Origin: Chlamydiota bacterium
GTDB taxonomy: Bacteria; Auribacterota; UBA3054; B51-G9
Direction: 5' to 3'
Assembly: GCA_003648225.1 (NCBI GenBank)
Contig: QMOL01000012.1
Span: 1 to 22,571 of the forward strand
Length of the DNA: 22,571 nt
Shown here: one piece after another, positions 15,490 through 22,571 of the stretch
How the letters are laid out: each line of letters opens with the position of its first letter
How positions within the stretch are numbered: the first letter of the stretch is position 1
The notes under the pieces: generated by a model
What the model was told of the DNA's origin: nothing
The model's database searches: none
What the model saw: only the letters and a program-made list of their open reading frames with translations
Translations under genes and position numbers: made by a program

Positions 15490-16257
15490 CTAACATTCAT
15501 TAAGGAAATTGTTGTAAGTTGTCGTTAAATTATCCTTAAGATATTTTGTTTGCTCATCTGAAAGTGGGGATTTAGTTGAAACTCCAATCTTCGGAATAGA
15601 AATACTTTTGTTTATTTTAATTCTTAATTCATTCCCGATTTTTTCGAGCCATTCTGTATCACTTTTTAATGACTCAAACGCCACCCTTATCAAATTCTCA
15701 GGAAGATTCATAGATAAATAATTGTAAAGCATAACATAAGCACGCGCGCAATCTGCCAAATCTTTAGGTAAGAATTTCCCGGCATCCGGCAGGGGATCGG
15801 AGCAATTGATTTCTTTTTTCAATCTGTGCCATTGATTAGCTACTTCTTCTTTTTGTATTGTTGATCCATTCAAGCTTGTCAATAAGCCCACAGGCTCACG
15901 GATTACCGCGGTAATTAACGCACTTGGACAAATTGAGTGGTAAAGATTACATCTGCCGATTTGAATGAATTTAACCAGATCCCATCCTTGTTTTGTCAAA
16001 ACATTTTCAAGCCATTTCGATTTGATATTTGCATCGGGGAAAATAGGAAGACGGCGGTGCTCACGAATTCCTCCCACGGAAGAATCGCGACGAAGAAGTT
16101 GGTCTTTCCAGTCAGTACCGATTCTTGTATCAATACCGTCTTCCCAGCGGAAAGGTTCAAGGCAGATGAATCGAAACCCGCACGCTTTTGCTGCGATTAG
16201 TGAGGCGAGTTTAGTTCCTGAGCGATTAATTCCGAGGATAATAAGTTTAGTATTCAT
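15490..16257 (-). CDS. Sulfotransferase family protein
   Basis: A 255-residue P-loop-like sulfotransferase. GINRSGTK (9-16) is the 5'-phosphosulfate binding loop for PAPS, and VIREPVGLLTSL (118-129) is the 3'-phosphate binding strand and helix. The length fits bacterial carbohydrate or tyrosyl-protein sulfotransferases. It is the last gene of the minus-strand operon and overlaps the preceding sulfotransferase fusion by four bases (ATGA), so the two are translationally coupled. The presence of a peptide exporter in the same operon makes a peptide or glycopeptide acceptor possible, as with RaxST; a glycan acceptor is the alternative. The sequence alone does not decide. Confidence 0.75.
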   Translation of the reverse strand: MNTKLIILGINRSGTKLASLIAAKACGFRFICLEPFRWEDGIDTRIGTDWKDQLLRRDSSVGGIREHRRLPIFPDANIKSKWLENVLTKQGWDLVKFIQIGRCNLYHSICPSALITAVIREPVGLLTSLNGSTIQKEEVANQWHRLKKEINCSDPLPDAGKFLPKDLADCARAYVMLYNYLSMNLPENLIRVAFESLKSDTEWLEKIGNELRIKINKSISIPKIGVSTKSPLSDEQTKYLKDNLTTTYNNFLNEC

Positions 16258-17900
16258 AAAAGCGGTTTTAGTATTTCTTTAATCCGGTTGATTGTTTCTT
16301 CAGAATATTTGGTTTTTGGTTTTTTGGCTCGATTAATATCAATCTCTTTTACGGTTTTGTTCGATGCAGGTTTAACTCCAAGCCATTCACATAATTTATC
16401 ACGCGTCTTGGCAGGGGAGCTTAATATATCGTCAAAATTCAATTCATAATATTTACCGGAATTAAAATTCTGTTTGCAAAATTCTAATGCGCGTGTTAAT
16501 TGAAATAATGTAGTGTAAGCATTGTGGATTTCAGGAGGGTCTTTCAATATCTGCTCAATTGTCAGCCCGGCGGAACGATATGCAAGTGGAAGTGTTACAC
16601 GGCCAACCTGATTGTCTAATCGCGCGGTCATGTGAGTTCTTCGCAGGCAAGTTTCCACAGGATCTCTTAACATGTGAACATAACGCGCGTTTGGAAAAGC
16701 GGTATTAATTTCCGGCAGGAGAAGCAGACTTTCAGGCAGTTTAAATCCCCATAATATTTCATTTACTGATATTCCGGTAAATGAAATATATTCATTGAGC
16801 ATTTTTGCTGTAGCGAGTCTTAACTGCGCTGCAATGATGTTTTTCTGCCATTGCGCCTTACATTTATATTTTTCGATTACCGCCTGATAAACCGCAATAA
16901 CAATATCCATACAATCACCGGAAATATTTACGTCGTTACCGAGAAAAATTCCGCAGTCACCGGCAATTAATGAAAGCAGGCGTGAACCGCCGCCGCCCTT
17001 ACCGAGAAGAACAACGGGGGAGTCAAGTATTCCGATAATCTTGGGATTGATTTTTTTAATTTCTTCATTTGGGTCGGTCCATTTATCGTAATGAGTAACG
17101 ATAGAATCGAAAGGGGTGATTTTATCCCATTTTCTGCTGACGTATTCATCGCAACATGCTTTATCGGCTTTGTAAGCGTAATTAAGACGGTCTTTAATTT
17201 TCGGTGAATCCATTATTCTTTGAATGGTTTTCCCGTTTTCGTCTCTGTATTTATGAATACTCGGAGCGTTAATTATATAGCACTTATTTCCGTTTTCAAT
17301 TGCCGTTAAAACCATGTCGGTGCCGATTCCGTGAATTCCTACAATGTTTTCATCAGCTTTCGGATTTAATTTGCGGCGGAATATCATTAAATGTTCATCA
17401 ACACTTGTTGCTTCAACAAATTTTTCGCCGTTTTTAAAAGTATTGCAGAAATTATTCGGGTCACTGTAATGGCCGGCGGGAACGCCGTTTTTATCGAGAC
17501 CTGCGACACCGAGGATACCCCATTCAGGATTAGATTTTTCGATTTCTTCAATTGCGTTTTCTAATTCCGATTGCCAACCATTCGGAAGAAAGGTGTCTTC
17601 ATGAACAATTACTATAATTTCATTTTTTGATTTTTCTATTCCGGCGTTCATCGCGTGAGCGAGCGAGTCGTAATTCAGGTTTGAGAAATTATCAATTGTA
17701 ATCAGCTCATTAATTTGGTTGTTAACATCTGAAGAGGCGAGGATATTTTGTTCGTATTCATCTGAAAATCGAACGATGACAAAACTGAGTGGGATTTTCG
17801 GCAAACGGTTAGATTTTTTGATTTTAGGGAATTGTCTTCCAAAAGCTCTTCTTCTGACTCTTTTAAAAATATAAGTTACATAATTTATAATTCGTTTCAT
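16254..17900 (-). CDS. Glycosyltransferase-sulfotransferase fusion protein
   Basis: A 548-residue two-domain protein. Residues about 36-245 look like a GT-A glycosyltransferase: SFVIVRFSDEYEQN, then VIVHEDTFLPNGW (97-109), with H100-E-D at the place of the metal-binding DxD, and GIHGIGTDM (188-196). Residues about 285-548 are a sulfotransferase: LGKGGGGSRLL (299-309) as a glycine-rich 5'-PAPS loop and HMLRDPVETCLRR (409-421) as the 3'-phosphate site. It has no signal peptide, so it acts in the cytosol. It lies 26 bases after the HlyD-type gene and overlaps the next sulfotransferase by four bases. It suggests an acceptor that is both glycosylated and sulfated before export. GCGGA upstream of the ATG may serve as ribosome binding site. 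Confidence 0.75.
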   Translation of the reverse strand: MKRIINYVTYIFKRVRRRAFGRQFPKIKKSNRLPKIPLSFVIVRFSDEYEQNILASSDVNNQINELITIDNFSNLNYDSLAHAMNAGIEKSKNEIIVIVHEDTFLPNGWQSELENAIEEIEKSNPEWGILGVAGLDKNGVPAGHYSDPNNFCNTFKNGEKFVEATSVDEHLMIFRRKLNPKADENIVGIHGIGTDMVLTAIENGNKCYIINAPSIHKYRDENGKTIQRIMDSPKIKDRLNYAYKADKACCDEYVSRKWDKITPFDSIVTHYDKWTDPNEEIKKINPKIIGILDSPVVLLGKGGGGSRLLSLIAGDCGIFLGNDVNISGDCMDIVIAVYQAVIEKYKCKAQWQKNIIAAQLRLATAKMLNEYISFTGISVNEILWGFKLPESLLLLPEINTAFPNARYVHMLRDPVETCLRRTHMTARLDNQVGRVTLPLAYRSAGLTIEQILKDPPEIHNAYTTLFQLTRALEFCKQNFNSGKYYELNFDDILSSPAKTRDKLCEWLGVKPASNKTVKEIDINRAKKPKTKYSEETINRIKEILKPLL

Positions 17901-17926
17901 AATATTCCGCCTTTGATTTTCATTAA

Positions 17927-19153
17927 TTATTCTGCCTGAAACGATGAGCTGAATAGATATCTGAATTCATTAAAGAATCTCTGAATAAGTCTGAGATCTT
18001 TTGTGACAATATTAGCAGTTCCGTCCATTTCCTGTTTGAAGTCAAGTGTTTTATTGAAAGTGGTGTTTAAACCGTCCGGAAGTTCAACATTCACAAGAAA
18101 CTGATCGTTTTGCGGCATAAGTGAAATGGAAGATATTTTACCTTTAACAAATCCATATTCTCTGCATGGGTAGTTATCACACTGAATATAAACTTTTTGA
18201 CCTTTCTTAACTTTACCGGAACCGGCAATGGGAAGATAAACTTTCCCGATAATATTATGAGAGGGAGGCACAATTGTCATGACATCATCGCCTGTATTAA
18301 CGAACTGATTATTGCTCCAGAAATCAAAAAAAGAAACATTGCCATCAATAGGAGCGGTAAGAACAAATTGATAATTCCATTCAGCAAGTTGACTTTCCAG
18401 GCGTTTATATGTAAGTTGGATAGATAATATCAGATTGTTTTTTACATATTTAATGTCACCGTTCACGTAAGCCATTGTATCAAGTTTCTTTTTGAATTCA
18501 ACTTCTGTGTTGGCGAGTTCCATTTCTGAAAGCATACCTTTTTTGAAAAGTATTTTACTGCTTTCATATTTTTTCTTAGCCAATTTAACTTCTTTAGCGA
18601 GCATAACTTTTTGATAGACGAGTTTGCTTATTTCATCTCCGTAAGTAGGAGAGACGTCTTTAATATTGTCATTATTTTCATGTTGAATAATCAATTTTAA
18701 AGAATTAATATTCTTAATAAATTCAGCGTATGTATCTTGGAGCTCGCCCAGCGAAGCTGTTCTGTCAAAAACTATGTTAGTGATGCTTTCAGGGTTTTTC
18801 AGGAAAGATTTAAATTTTTTCATCTTCTTTTTAAGAGAAAAAACATCTTCAATATTTGCAGGATTTTCAATAACGGCAAGTATTGTTCCCGGCGTAACTG
18901 AATTATGGTCTTTAACATAAAGTGTGAGCTTTCCGGTTGAACGGGCAACAACTTTAATGGGAGGAGTCTGCGACATAACAGTAACGCGCGCCTTAATGAC
19001 ATCAGGATATTTTATCAGCCAGGAAACTCCGAGAAGCATTAGGATAGTAATAAAAACGATAGTGATTCCGCCACGCACAATCCAGTGGGGAACATAGTTC
19101 ATGATTTCCTGAACTTCATCACTTTTAGTATATAAATCAAGTTCATCAGTCAT
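17927..19153 (-). CDS. HlyD-type membrane fusion protein
   Basis: A 408-residue periplasmic adaptor. A short cytoplasmic N-terminus is followed by one transmembrane helix (about 24-47), then a biotinyl-lipoyl-like strand pair around KVVARSTGKLTLYVKDHN (67-84) with P88-G89. A long coiled coil (about 103-250) and a beta-barrel return (VLTAPIDGNVSFF) come next, then the C-terminal region. It would bridge the ABC exporter encoded just upstream, with which it overlaps by four bases (19150-19153), to an outer membrane channel. No TolC-like gene is in the window. It corresponds to RaxA or CvaA in peptide export systems. Confidence 0.88.
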   Translation of the reverse strand: MTDELDLYTKSDEVQEIMNYVPHWIVRGGITIVFITILMLLGVSWLIKYPDVIKARVTVMSQTPPIKVVARSTGKLTLYVKDHNSVTPGTILAVIENPANIEDVFSLKKKMKKFKSFLKNPESITNIVFDRTASLGELQDTYAEFIKNINSLKLIIQHENNDNIKDVSPTYGDEISKLVYQKVMLAKEVKLAKKKYESSKILFKKGMLSEMELANTEVEFKKKLDTMAYVNGDIKYVKNNLILSIQLTYKRLESQLAEWNYQFVLTAPIDGNVSFFDFWSNNQFVNTGDDVMTIVPPSHNIIGKVYLPIAGSGKVKKGQKVYIQCDNYPCREYGFVKGKISSISLMPQNDQFLVNVELPDGLNTTFNKTLDFKQEMDGTANIVTKDLRLIQRFFNEFRYLFSSSFQAE

Positions 19154-21333
19154 GTTCCTAACTCCAATTGATTTTTGACTAAATTATAATACGCGCCATG
19201 AATTGCGGCGAGCTGTTCGTGAGTACCCGACTCGATAATTTTTCCTTTTTCGAGCACAAGAATTTGGTCGGCTTTTTTAACTGTACTTAATCGATGAGCA
19301 ATAACAAGTACGGTTTTTCCTTTGAAAAATTCCTGGAGATTTTCCATGATAACACGCTCGTTGTAAGCGTCAAGTGAACTGGTAGCTTCATCAAAGAAAA
19401 GATATTCAGGTTTTTTATATATTGCTCTCGCGATTAAGATTCTTTGTTTTTGGCCTTGACTCAAACCATGTCCGTCCGGACCTATTTTAGTGTTGTAGCT
19501 CATCGGCATCGATTCAATGAAATTCTGAAGATGAGCAATGCGAACCGCTTGTACAAGTTTAGCGGCATTGATTTTTTCATCACCGAGAGCGATATTATTT
19601 GCAACGGTATCAGAGAAAATATAACCGTCCTGCATAACCACACCGCATTTAGCGCGCCACAATTTGCTATTAATGTTTTTAAGGCGTGACGGTCCGACTC
19701 TGAATTCTCCATCATCAGGTTTATAAAACTTAAGCAGAAGTTTCATAAAAGTAGTTTTTCCGCTGCCACTTGAGCCTACAATAGCTGTAACTTTTCCCTG
19801 CGGTATTGTTGCCATTATATTATTAAGTACTTTGTCGGATTCAGGACCCGGATATGTGAAACTAACTCCGTTCGCGTAAATAGTATGGTCATCAGGAAAT
19901 GCAGCAGTACCAATATCATCAGGAGTTTCTTCCTCGTCCTTTGTGCAATGAATTTCCGATAAGCGTTCGGAACTTAATTTTGCGTCCTGAGCAGAATGGA
20001 TGAAATTAATAATTTGATCAATAGGTCCGCTTAACTGGCCAATAATATATTGAACGGCAAGCATCATTCCAAGAGTCATATTTCCATCAATAACTTCTTT
20101 AGCGGCAAGAAAAGAAACAATGATATCTTTGCCTTTAAGCATAAAGAGCATCCCGGCTTGCTGATATTGGCTGAGAGCGAGGCTTTTAACATTTAATTTA
20201 AATAGTGAAGCCTGAACGTGTTCCCACTCCCATCGTTTAATTTTTTCGCTGTTGTTAAGTTTAAGTTCCGGCATTCCCTGGATAAGCTGCACGAGTTTAT
20301 TTTGATTTTCGGCTCTTTTAACGAATCTTTTATAATCCAGCGCGCTGCGTCTTTTAAGGAAAATCAGCAGCCAGCCAATTGCCAGAAGTGTTCCTGAAGC
20401 AAACACAATAAGAATAATCGGGCTGTAAATCGCGAGAACAATTGAGAAAACAACCAGATTAACCATTGAAAAGATAGTGCCTAAACTCGATGAAGTAAGA
20501 AAATGTTCAATACGCCTGTGATCATCAATCCTTTGTAATAAATCACCAACAGTGCGCGTGTCAAAAAAAGGCATCGGCAACTTCATTAACTTTGTAAGAA
20601 AATCTGAAATGATGGAAATGTTTACCCTCGCGCCAATATGAAGCAAAATCCAACTTCTGATAAATCCAACTGAAGTTTGACTGACAAAAAGCATTAGTTG
20701 AGCAAGCAGAACAGTATAAACAAACCCGATATTTTGATTTGTTATTCCTACATCAACAATTGCCTGCGTTAGAAAAGGAAAAATAAGAGCAAGAATACTT
20801 CCAAGCATCATTCCGAGAAATAACTGGAACAAAAACTTTTTATAAACAAGAAGATAAGATAAGATAAATTTAATCCCATTCTTGCGCGGTATTTCCTCTT
20901 CTTCCTCATTAAAAAACGCGGGTGTTGTTTCAACAAGCAATACAATTCCCTCGTCATCGCCGGCGACCGACCATCCCTTAAGGAATTCTTCACGGGTGTA
21001 AGTAAGAAAACCATGAGCCGGATCAGCCACAAAAACTTTGTTTTTCTTTGCTTTATATACAACAATAAAATGTTCCTGATTCCAATGAGCTATACATGGC
21101 AACGGAACTTCATTAAGCAGTTTAGCGTATGGAAGCCGCGCGGCAAGTGTGCGCAGACCGATACTTTCTGCGGCGTCACTAATCCCAAGAAGCGAAACAC
21201 CTGCCCGGGCAATGTTGCATCTTTGTCTTAGAGTTTGAAGCGGAATATTTTTACCGAAAAACTTTGCGATCATACGAAGGCAAGTCGGGCCGCAATCAGA
21301 CGCGTCGTGTTGATGATAGAACGGAAATTTCAA
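19150..21333 (-). CDS. Peptidase-containing (C39) ABC exporter
   Basis: A 727-residue exporter. The N-terminal C39 peptidase has the catalytic set C14 (DCGPTC), H88 (QEHF) and D104 (ADPAHG). The transmembrane domain spans about 155-445. The nucleotide-binding domain has Walker A VGSSGSGKTT (519-528), Q568, signature LSQGQ (624-628), Walker B YLFFDEA (644-650) and switch H680. Enzymes of this class cut a leader peptide after a double glycine and export the rest. All key residues are intact. The start is TTG at 21333: no in-frame ATG lies between it and an upstream in-frame stop, a GGA stands six bases before it, and KFPFY...DCGPTC is the usual family start. The substrate gene is not visible in the window. 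Confidence 0.92.
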   Translation of the reverse strand: MKFPFYHQHDASDCGPTCLRMIAKFFGKNIPLQTLRQRCNIARAGVSLLGISDAAESIGLRTLAARLPYAKLLNEVPLPCIAHWNQEHFIVVYKAKKNKVFVADPAHGFLTYTREEFLKGWSVAGDDEGIVLLVETTPAFFNEEEEEIPRKNGIKFILSYLLVYKKFLFQLFLGMMLGSILALIFPFLTQAIVDVGITNQNIGFVYTVLLAQLMLFVSQTSVGFIRSWILLHIGARVNISIISDFLTKLMKLPMPFFDTRTVGDLLQRIDDHRRIEHFLTSSSLGTIFSMVNLVVFSIVLAIYSPIILIVFASGTLLAIGWLLIFLKRRSALDYKRFVKRAENQNKLVQLIQGMPELKLNNSEKIKRWEWEHVQASLFKLNVKSLALSQYQQAGMLFMLKGKDIIVSFLAAKEVIDGNMTLGMMLAVQYIIGQLSGPIDQIINFIHSAQDAKLSSERLSEIHCTKDEEETPDDIGTAAFPDDHTIYANGVSFTYPGPESDKVLNNIMATIPQGKVTAIVGSSGSGKTTFMKLLLKFYKPDDGEFRVGPSRLKNINSKLWRAKCGVVMQDGYIFSDTVANNIALGDEKINAAKLVQAVRIAHLQNFIESMPMSYNTKIGPDGHGLSQGQKQRILIARAIYKKPEYLFFDEATSSLDAYNERVIMENLQEFFKGKTVLVIAHRLSTVKKADQILVLEKGKIIESGTHEQLAAIHGAYYNLVKNQLELGT

Positions 21334-21358
21334 AATAAGTCCATTTTAGTATTAATTA

Positions 21359-22006
21359 TTAATCAAGAGATACAATACCTTCCCTGATTGCAAACATTAA
21401 AAGCTCTGCCATTGTGGAAAAGCCCAGTTTCTCCATAACGTTTTGTCTATGAGTTGACACAGTACTTGCAGTTGTGTATAACTGGTGTGCAATTTCTTTT
21501 CGGGAAAGGCCTTTAGCTGTTAATTTAATCACTTCAATTTCTTTTTTTGTTAAGATTGAAAGCGTACTGTTTTCGACTTCTGAAAGTCTTTTGACATAGT
21601 CGCTTACAACATTCTGTGTTAATTTATCGGAAATATAAATACCTCCGTTGATTATTCTGTGAATAGCGCGCGATATTTCATCAATTATACATTCTTTCAA
21701 AAGATATCCTTTAGCACCGGCTTTTAGCATCTTTTGAACATAATGAATTTCTGAATGTGCGGAGAGAGCGAGTACTTTTTTCCCGTATTCCGAGATGATT
21801 TTTTTAGTTGTGTCGATTCCATCCAAGCCGGGCATTTCAATATCCATGATAATGATATCAGTTTCGCAATCATGTATTTTATCAATTGCTTCTTTACCAT
21901 TCTTAGCCTCTCCGGTCACTTCCATATCCGGTTCTTTATTAAGGATGGTTTTAAGGCCTTCGCGCACAATAATATGATCATCCACCAGAAAAACCTTTAT
22001 ATTCAT
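21359..22006 (-). CDS. NarL/FixJ-family response regulator
   Basis: A 215-residue two-domain regulator. The receiver domain (1-120) has D9-D10, phosphoacceptor D55 (IIMDIEMPG), S82 and K104. A LuxR-type helix-turn-helix lies at about 150-210 (LTKKEIEVIKLTAKGLSRKEIA...STVSTH). GGAG five bases before the ATG is a good ribosome binding site. It lies 15 bases after the sensor kinase gene and 25 bases before the exporter gene, so it likely controls the expression of this operon or of its substrate gene. Confidence 0.92.
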   Translation of the reverse strand: MNIKVFLVDDHIIVREGLKTILNKEPDMEVTGEAKNGKEAIDKIHDCETDIIIMDIEMPGLDGIDTTKKIISEYGKKVLALSAHSEIHYVQKMLKAGAKGYLLKECIIDEISRAIHRIINGGIYISDKLTQNVVSDYVKRLSEVENSTLSILTKKEIEVIKLTAKGLSRKEIAHQLYTTASTVSTHRQNVMEKLGFSTMAELLMFAIREGIVSLD

Positions 22007-22021
22007 TATTTCTCCATATTT

Positions 22022-22570
22022 CTATTCGTTAGAAAAACGTGGTAATTCAACAATAAACTCCGCTCCGGCACCAAATTCACTTTCACACCAAACTTTCCCA
22101 CGTAATTTTTCAACAAGTTTTTTTACAATCGATAAGCCGAGACCGGTTGAATGCTCTCCGCCTGTCGGCTTTGCGCTCAATTTTGAGAAGCGTTTAAACA
22201 AAGATTTCTTATCTTTTTCAGTAAGGCCGGGACCGTTATCTTTAACAGAAAAGAGAATGCTGTTGTTAGTTTGGCTTAAAGTAATATTTACTGAAGAGTT
22301 AATCGGAGCAAATTTCACGGCATTAGAGATAAGATTATCGAATATTTGTTTTGATGCTACAGCATCTGAAAACACCGTGATATTTCCAATATCGCTTTCG
22401 AAATTAATCTTAATATTTTTTTGTTTGGCTTTTAATTTATAATAATCAATAATATTATTAGCAATAATTTTTACATCAATGATTTCGGGGCATAATGTGA
22501 AATTATCAGACTCAAATTCTTCGCTCTTAAGCATTTTATTGACTATGTTAAGCATGTTCTCAACTGTTGA
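22022..22570 (-). CDS. Sensor histidine kinase, C-terminal part (partial)
   Basis: The frame is open to the right edge, so the sensor and most of the dimerisation region are missing. The visible part starts STVENMLNIVNKMLKSEEFES, typical of the second helix of a HisKA domain. The HATPase_c domain follows with N-box FDNLISNAVKFA, G1 box DNGPG, F-box region LFKRFSKL and G2 box GLGLSIV. It ends at a TAG. A HisKA-type kinase next to a NarL-type regulator is a less common pairing than HisKA_3 with NarL. Confidence 0.9.
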   Translation of the reverse strand, partial: STVENMLNIVNKMLKSEEFESDNFTLCPEIIDVKIIANNIIDYYKLKAKQKNIKINFESDIGNITVFSDAVASKQIFDNLISNAVKFAPINSSVNITLSQTNNSILFSVKDNGPGLTEKDKKSLFKRFSKLSAKPTGGEHSTGLGLSIVKKLVEKLRGKVWCESEFGAGAEFIVELPRFSNE

Positions 22571-22571
22571 T

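Noticed and set aside
15937..16282. Plus-strand ORFs opposite the sulfotransferase as possible precursor peptides
   Set aside because: They are antisense shadows with no leader or double-glycine site upstream of a plausible core.
19440..19470. LSQGQ in place of the LSGGQ ABC signature as a defect
   Set aside because: The remaining ATPase motifs are intact and this variant is tolerated in C39 exporters; I do not read it as inactivation.

Overview
The window is AT-rich bacterial DNA, densely coded, with simple and dispersed repeats in several intergenic gaps. The genes are bacterial and Gram-negative in character: a lipoprotein signal, a membrane fusion protein paired with a peptidase-containing ABC exporter, and GDP-heptose genes. 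Ribosome binding sites are mostly poor on the plus strand. The repeat styles and protein types suggest a member of the Bacteroidota/Ignavibacteriota/Chlorobiota group. That placement is inference. Two near-perfect sigma70-type promoters (TTGACA-N17-TATAAT and TTTACA-N17-TATAAT) argue against a classical Bacteroidia promoter grammar.

Left part (1-3156, plus strand): a surface-glycan segment. It holds the end of an NAD-dependent sugar epimerase, a second extended-SDR enzyme, and an hddC/hddA-like pair that would activate D-glycero-D-manno-heptose 7-phosphate towards GDP-heptose. Two of its gaps hold repeats: a 9-bp minisatellite of ten units, and a hairpin-bearing tandem repeat next to a 40-bp dispersed repeat.

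Middle (3200-15468, plus strand): housekeeping and mixed genes. These are the B12-dependent ribonucleotide reductase nrdJ behind a consensus promoter, a bifunctional homocysteine methyltransferase/methylenetetrahydrofolate reductase, and a STAS antagonist plus SpoIIE/RsbU-type phosphatase pair (partner switching, no kinase in view). They are followed by a ComM/YifB AAA ATPase, a family 2 glycosyltransferase whose last codons come from a palindromic repeat, and a YihX-like HAD phosphatase. The stretch ends with a DUF2961/GH172-like lipoprotein and a polytopic membrane protein of unknown function with an internal duplication.

Right part (15490-22571, minus strand): one compact six-gene operon, read right to left. 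It encodes a sensor histidine kinase (5' end outside the window), a NarL-type response regulator, a C39 peptidase-containing ABC exporter, a HlyD-type fusion protein, a glycosyltransferase-sulfotransferase fusion, and a second sulfotransferase. Kinase and regulator plus peptide exporter plus sulfotransferase resembles the RaxH/RaxR-RaxSTAB logic of Xanthomonas, where a tyrosine-sulfated peptide is matured and exported. It is the best candidate here for an undescribed system: a regulated locus for a sulfated, possibly glycosylated, secreted product. No precursor peptide gene is visible in the window.
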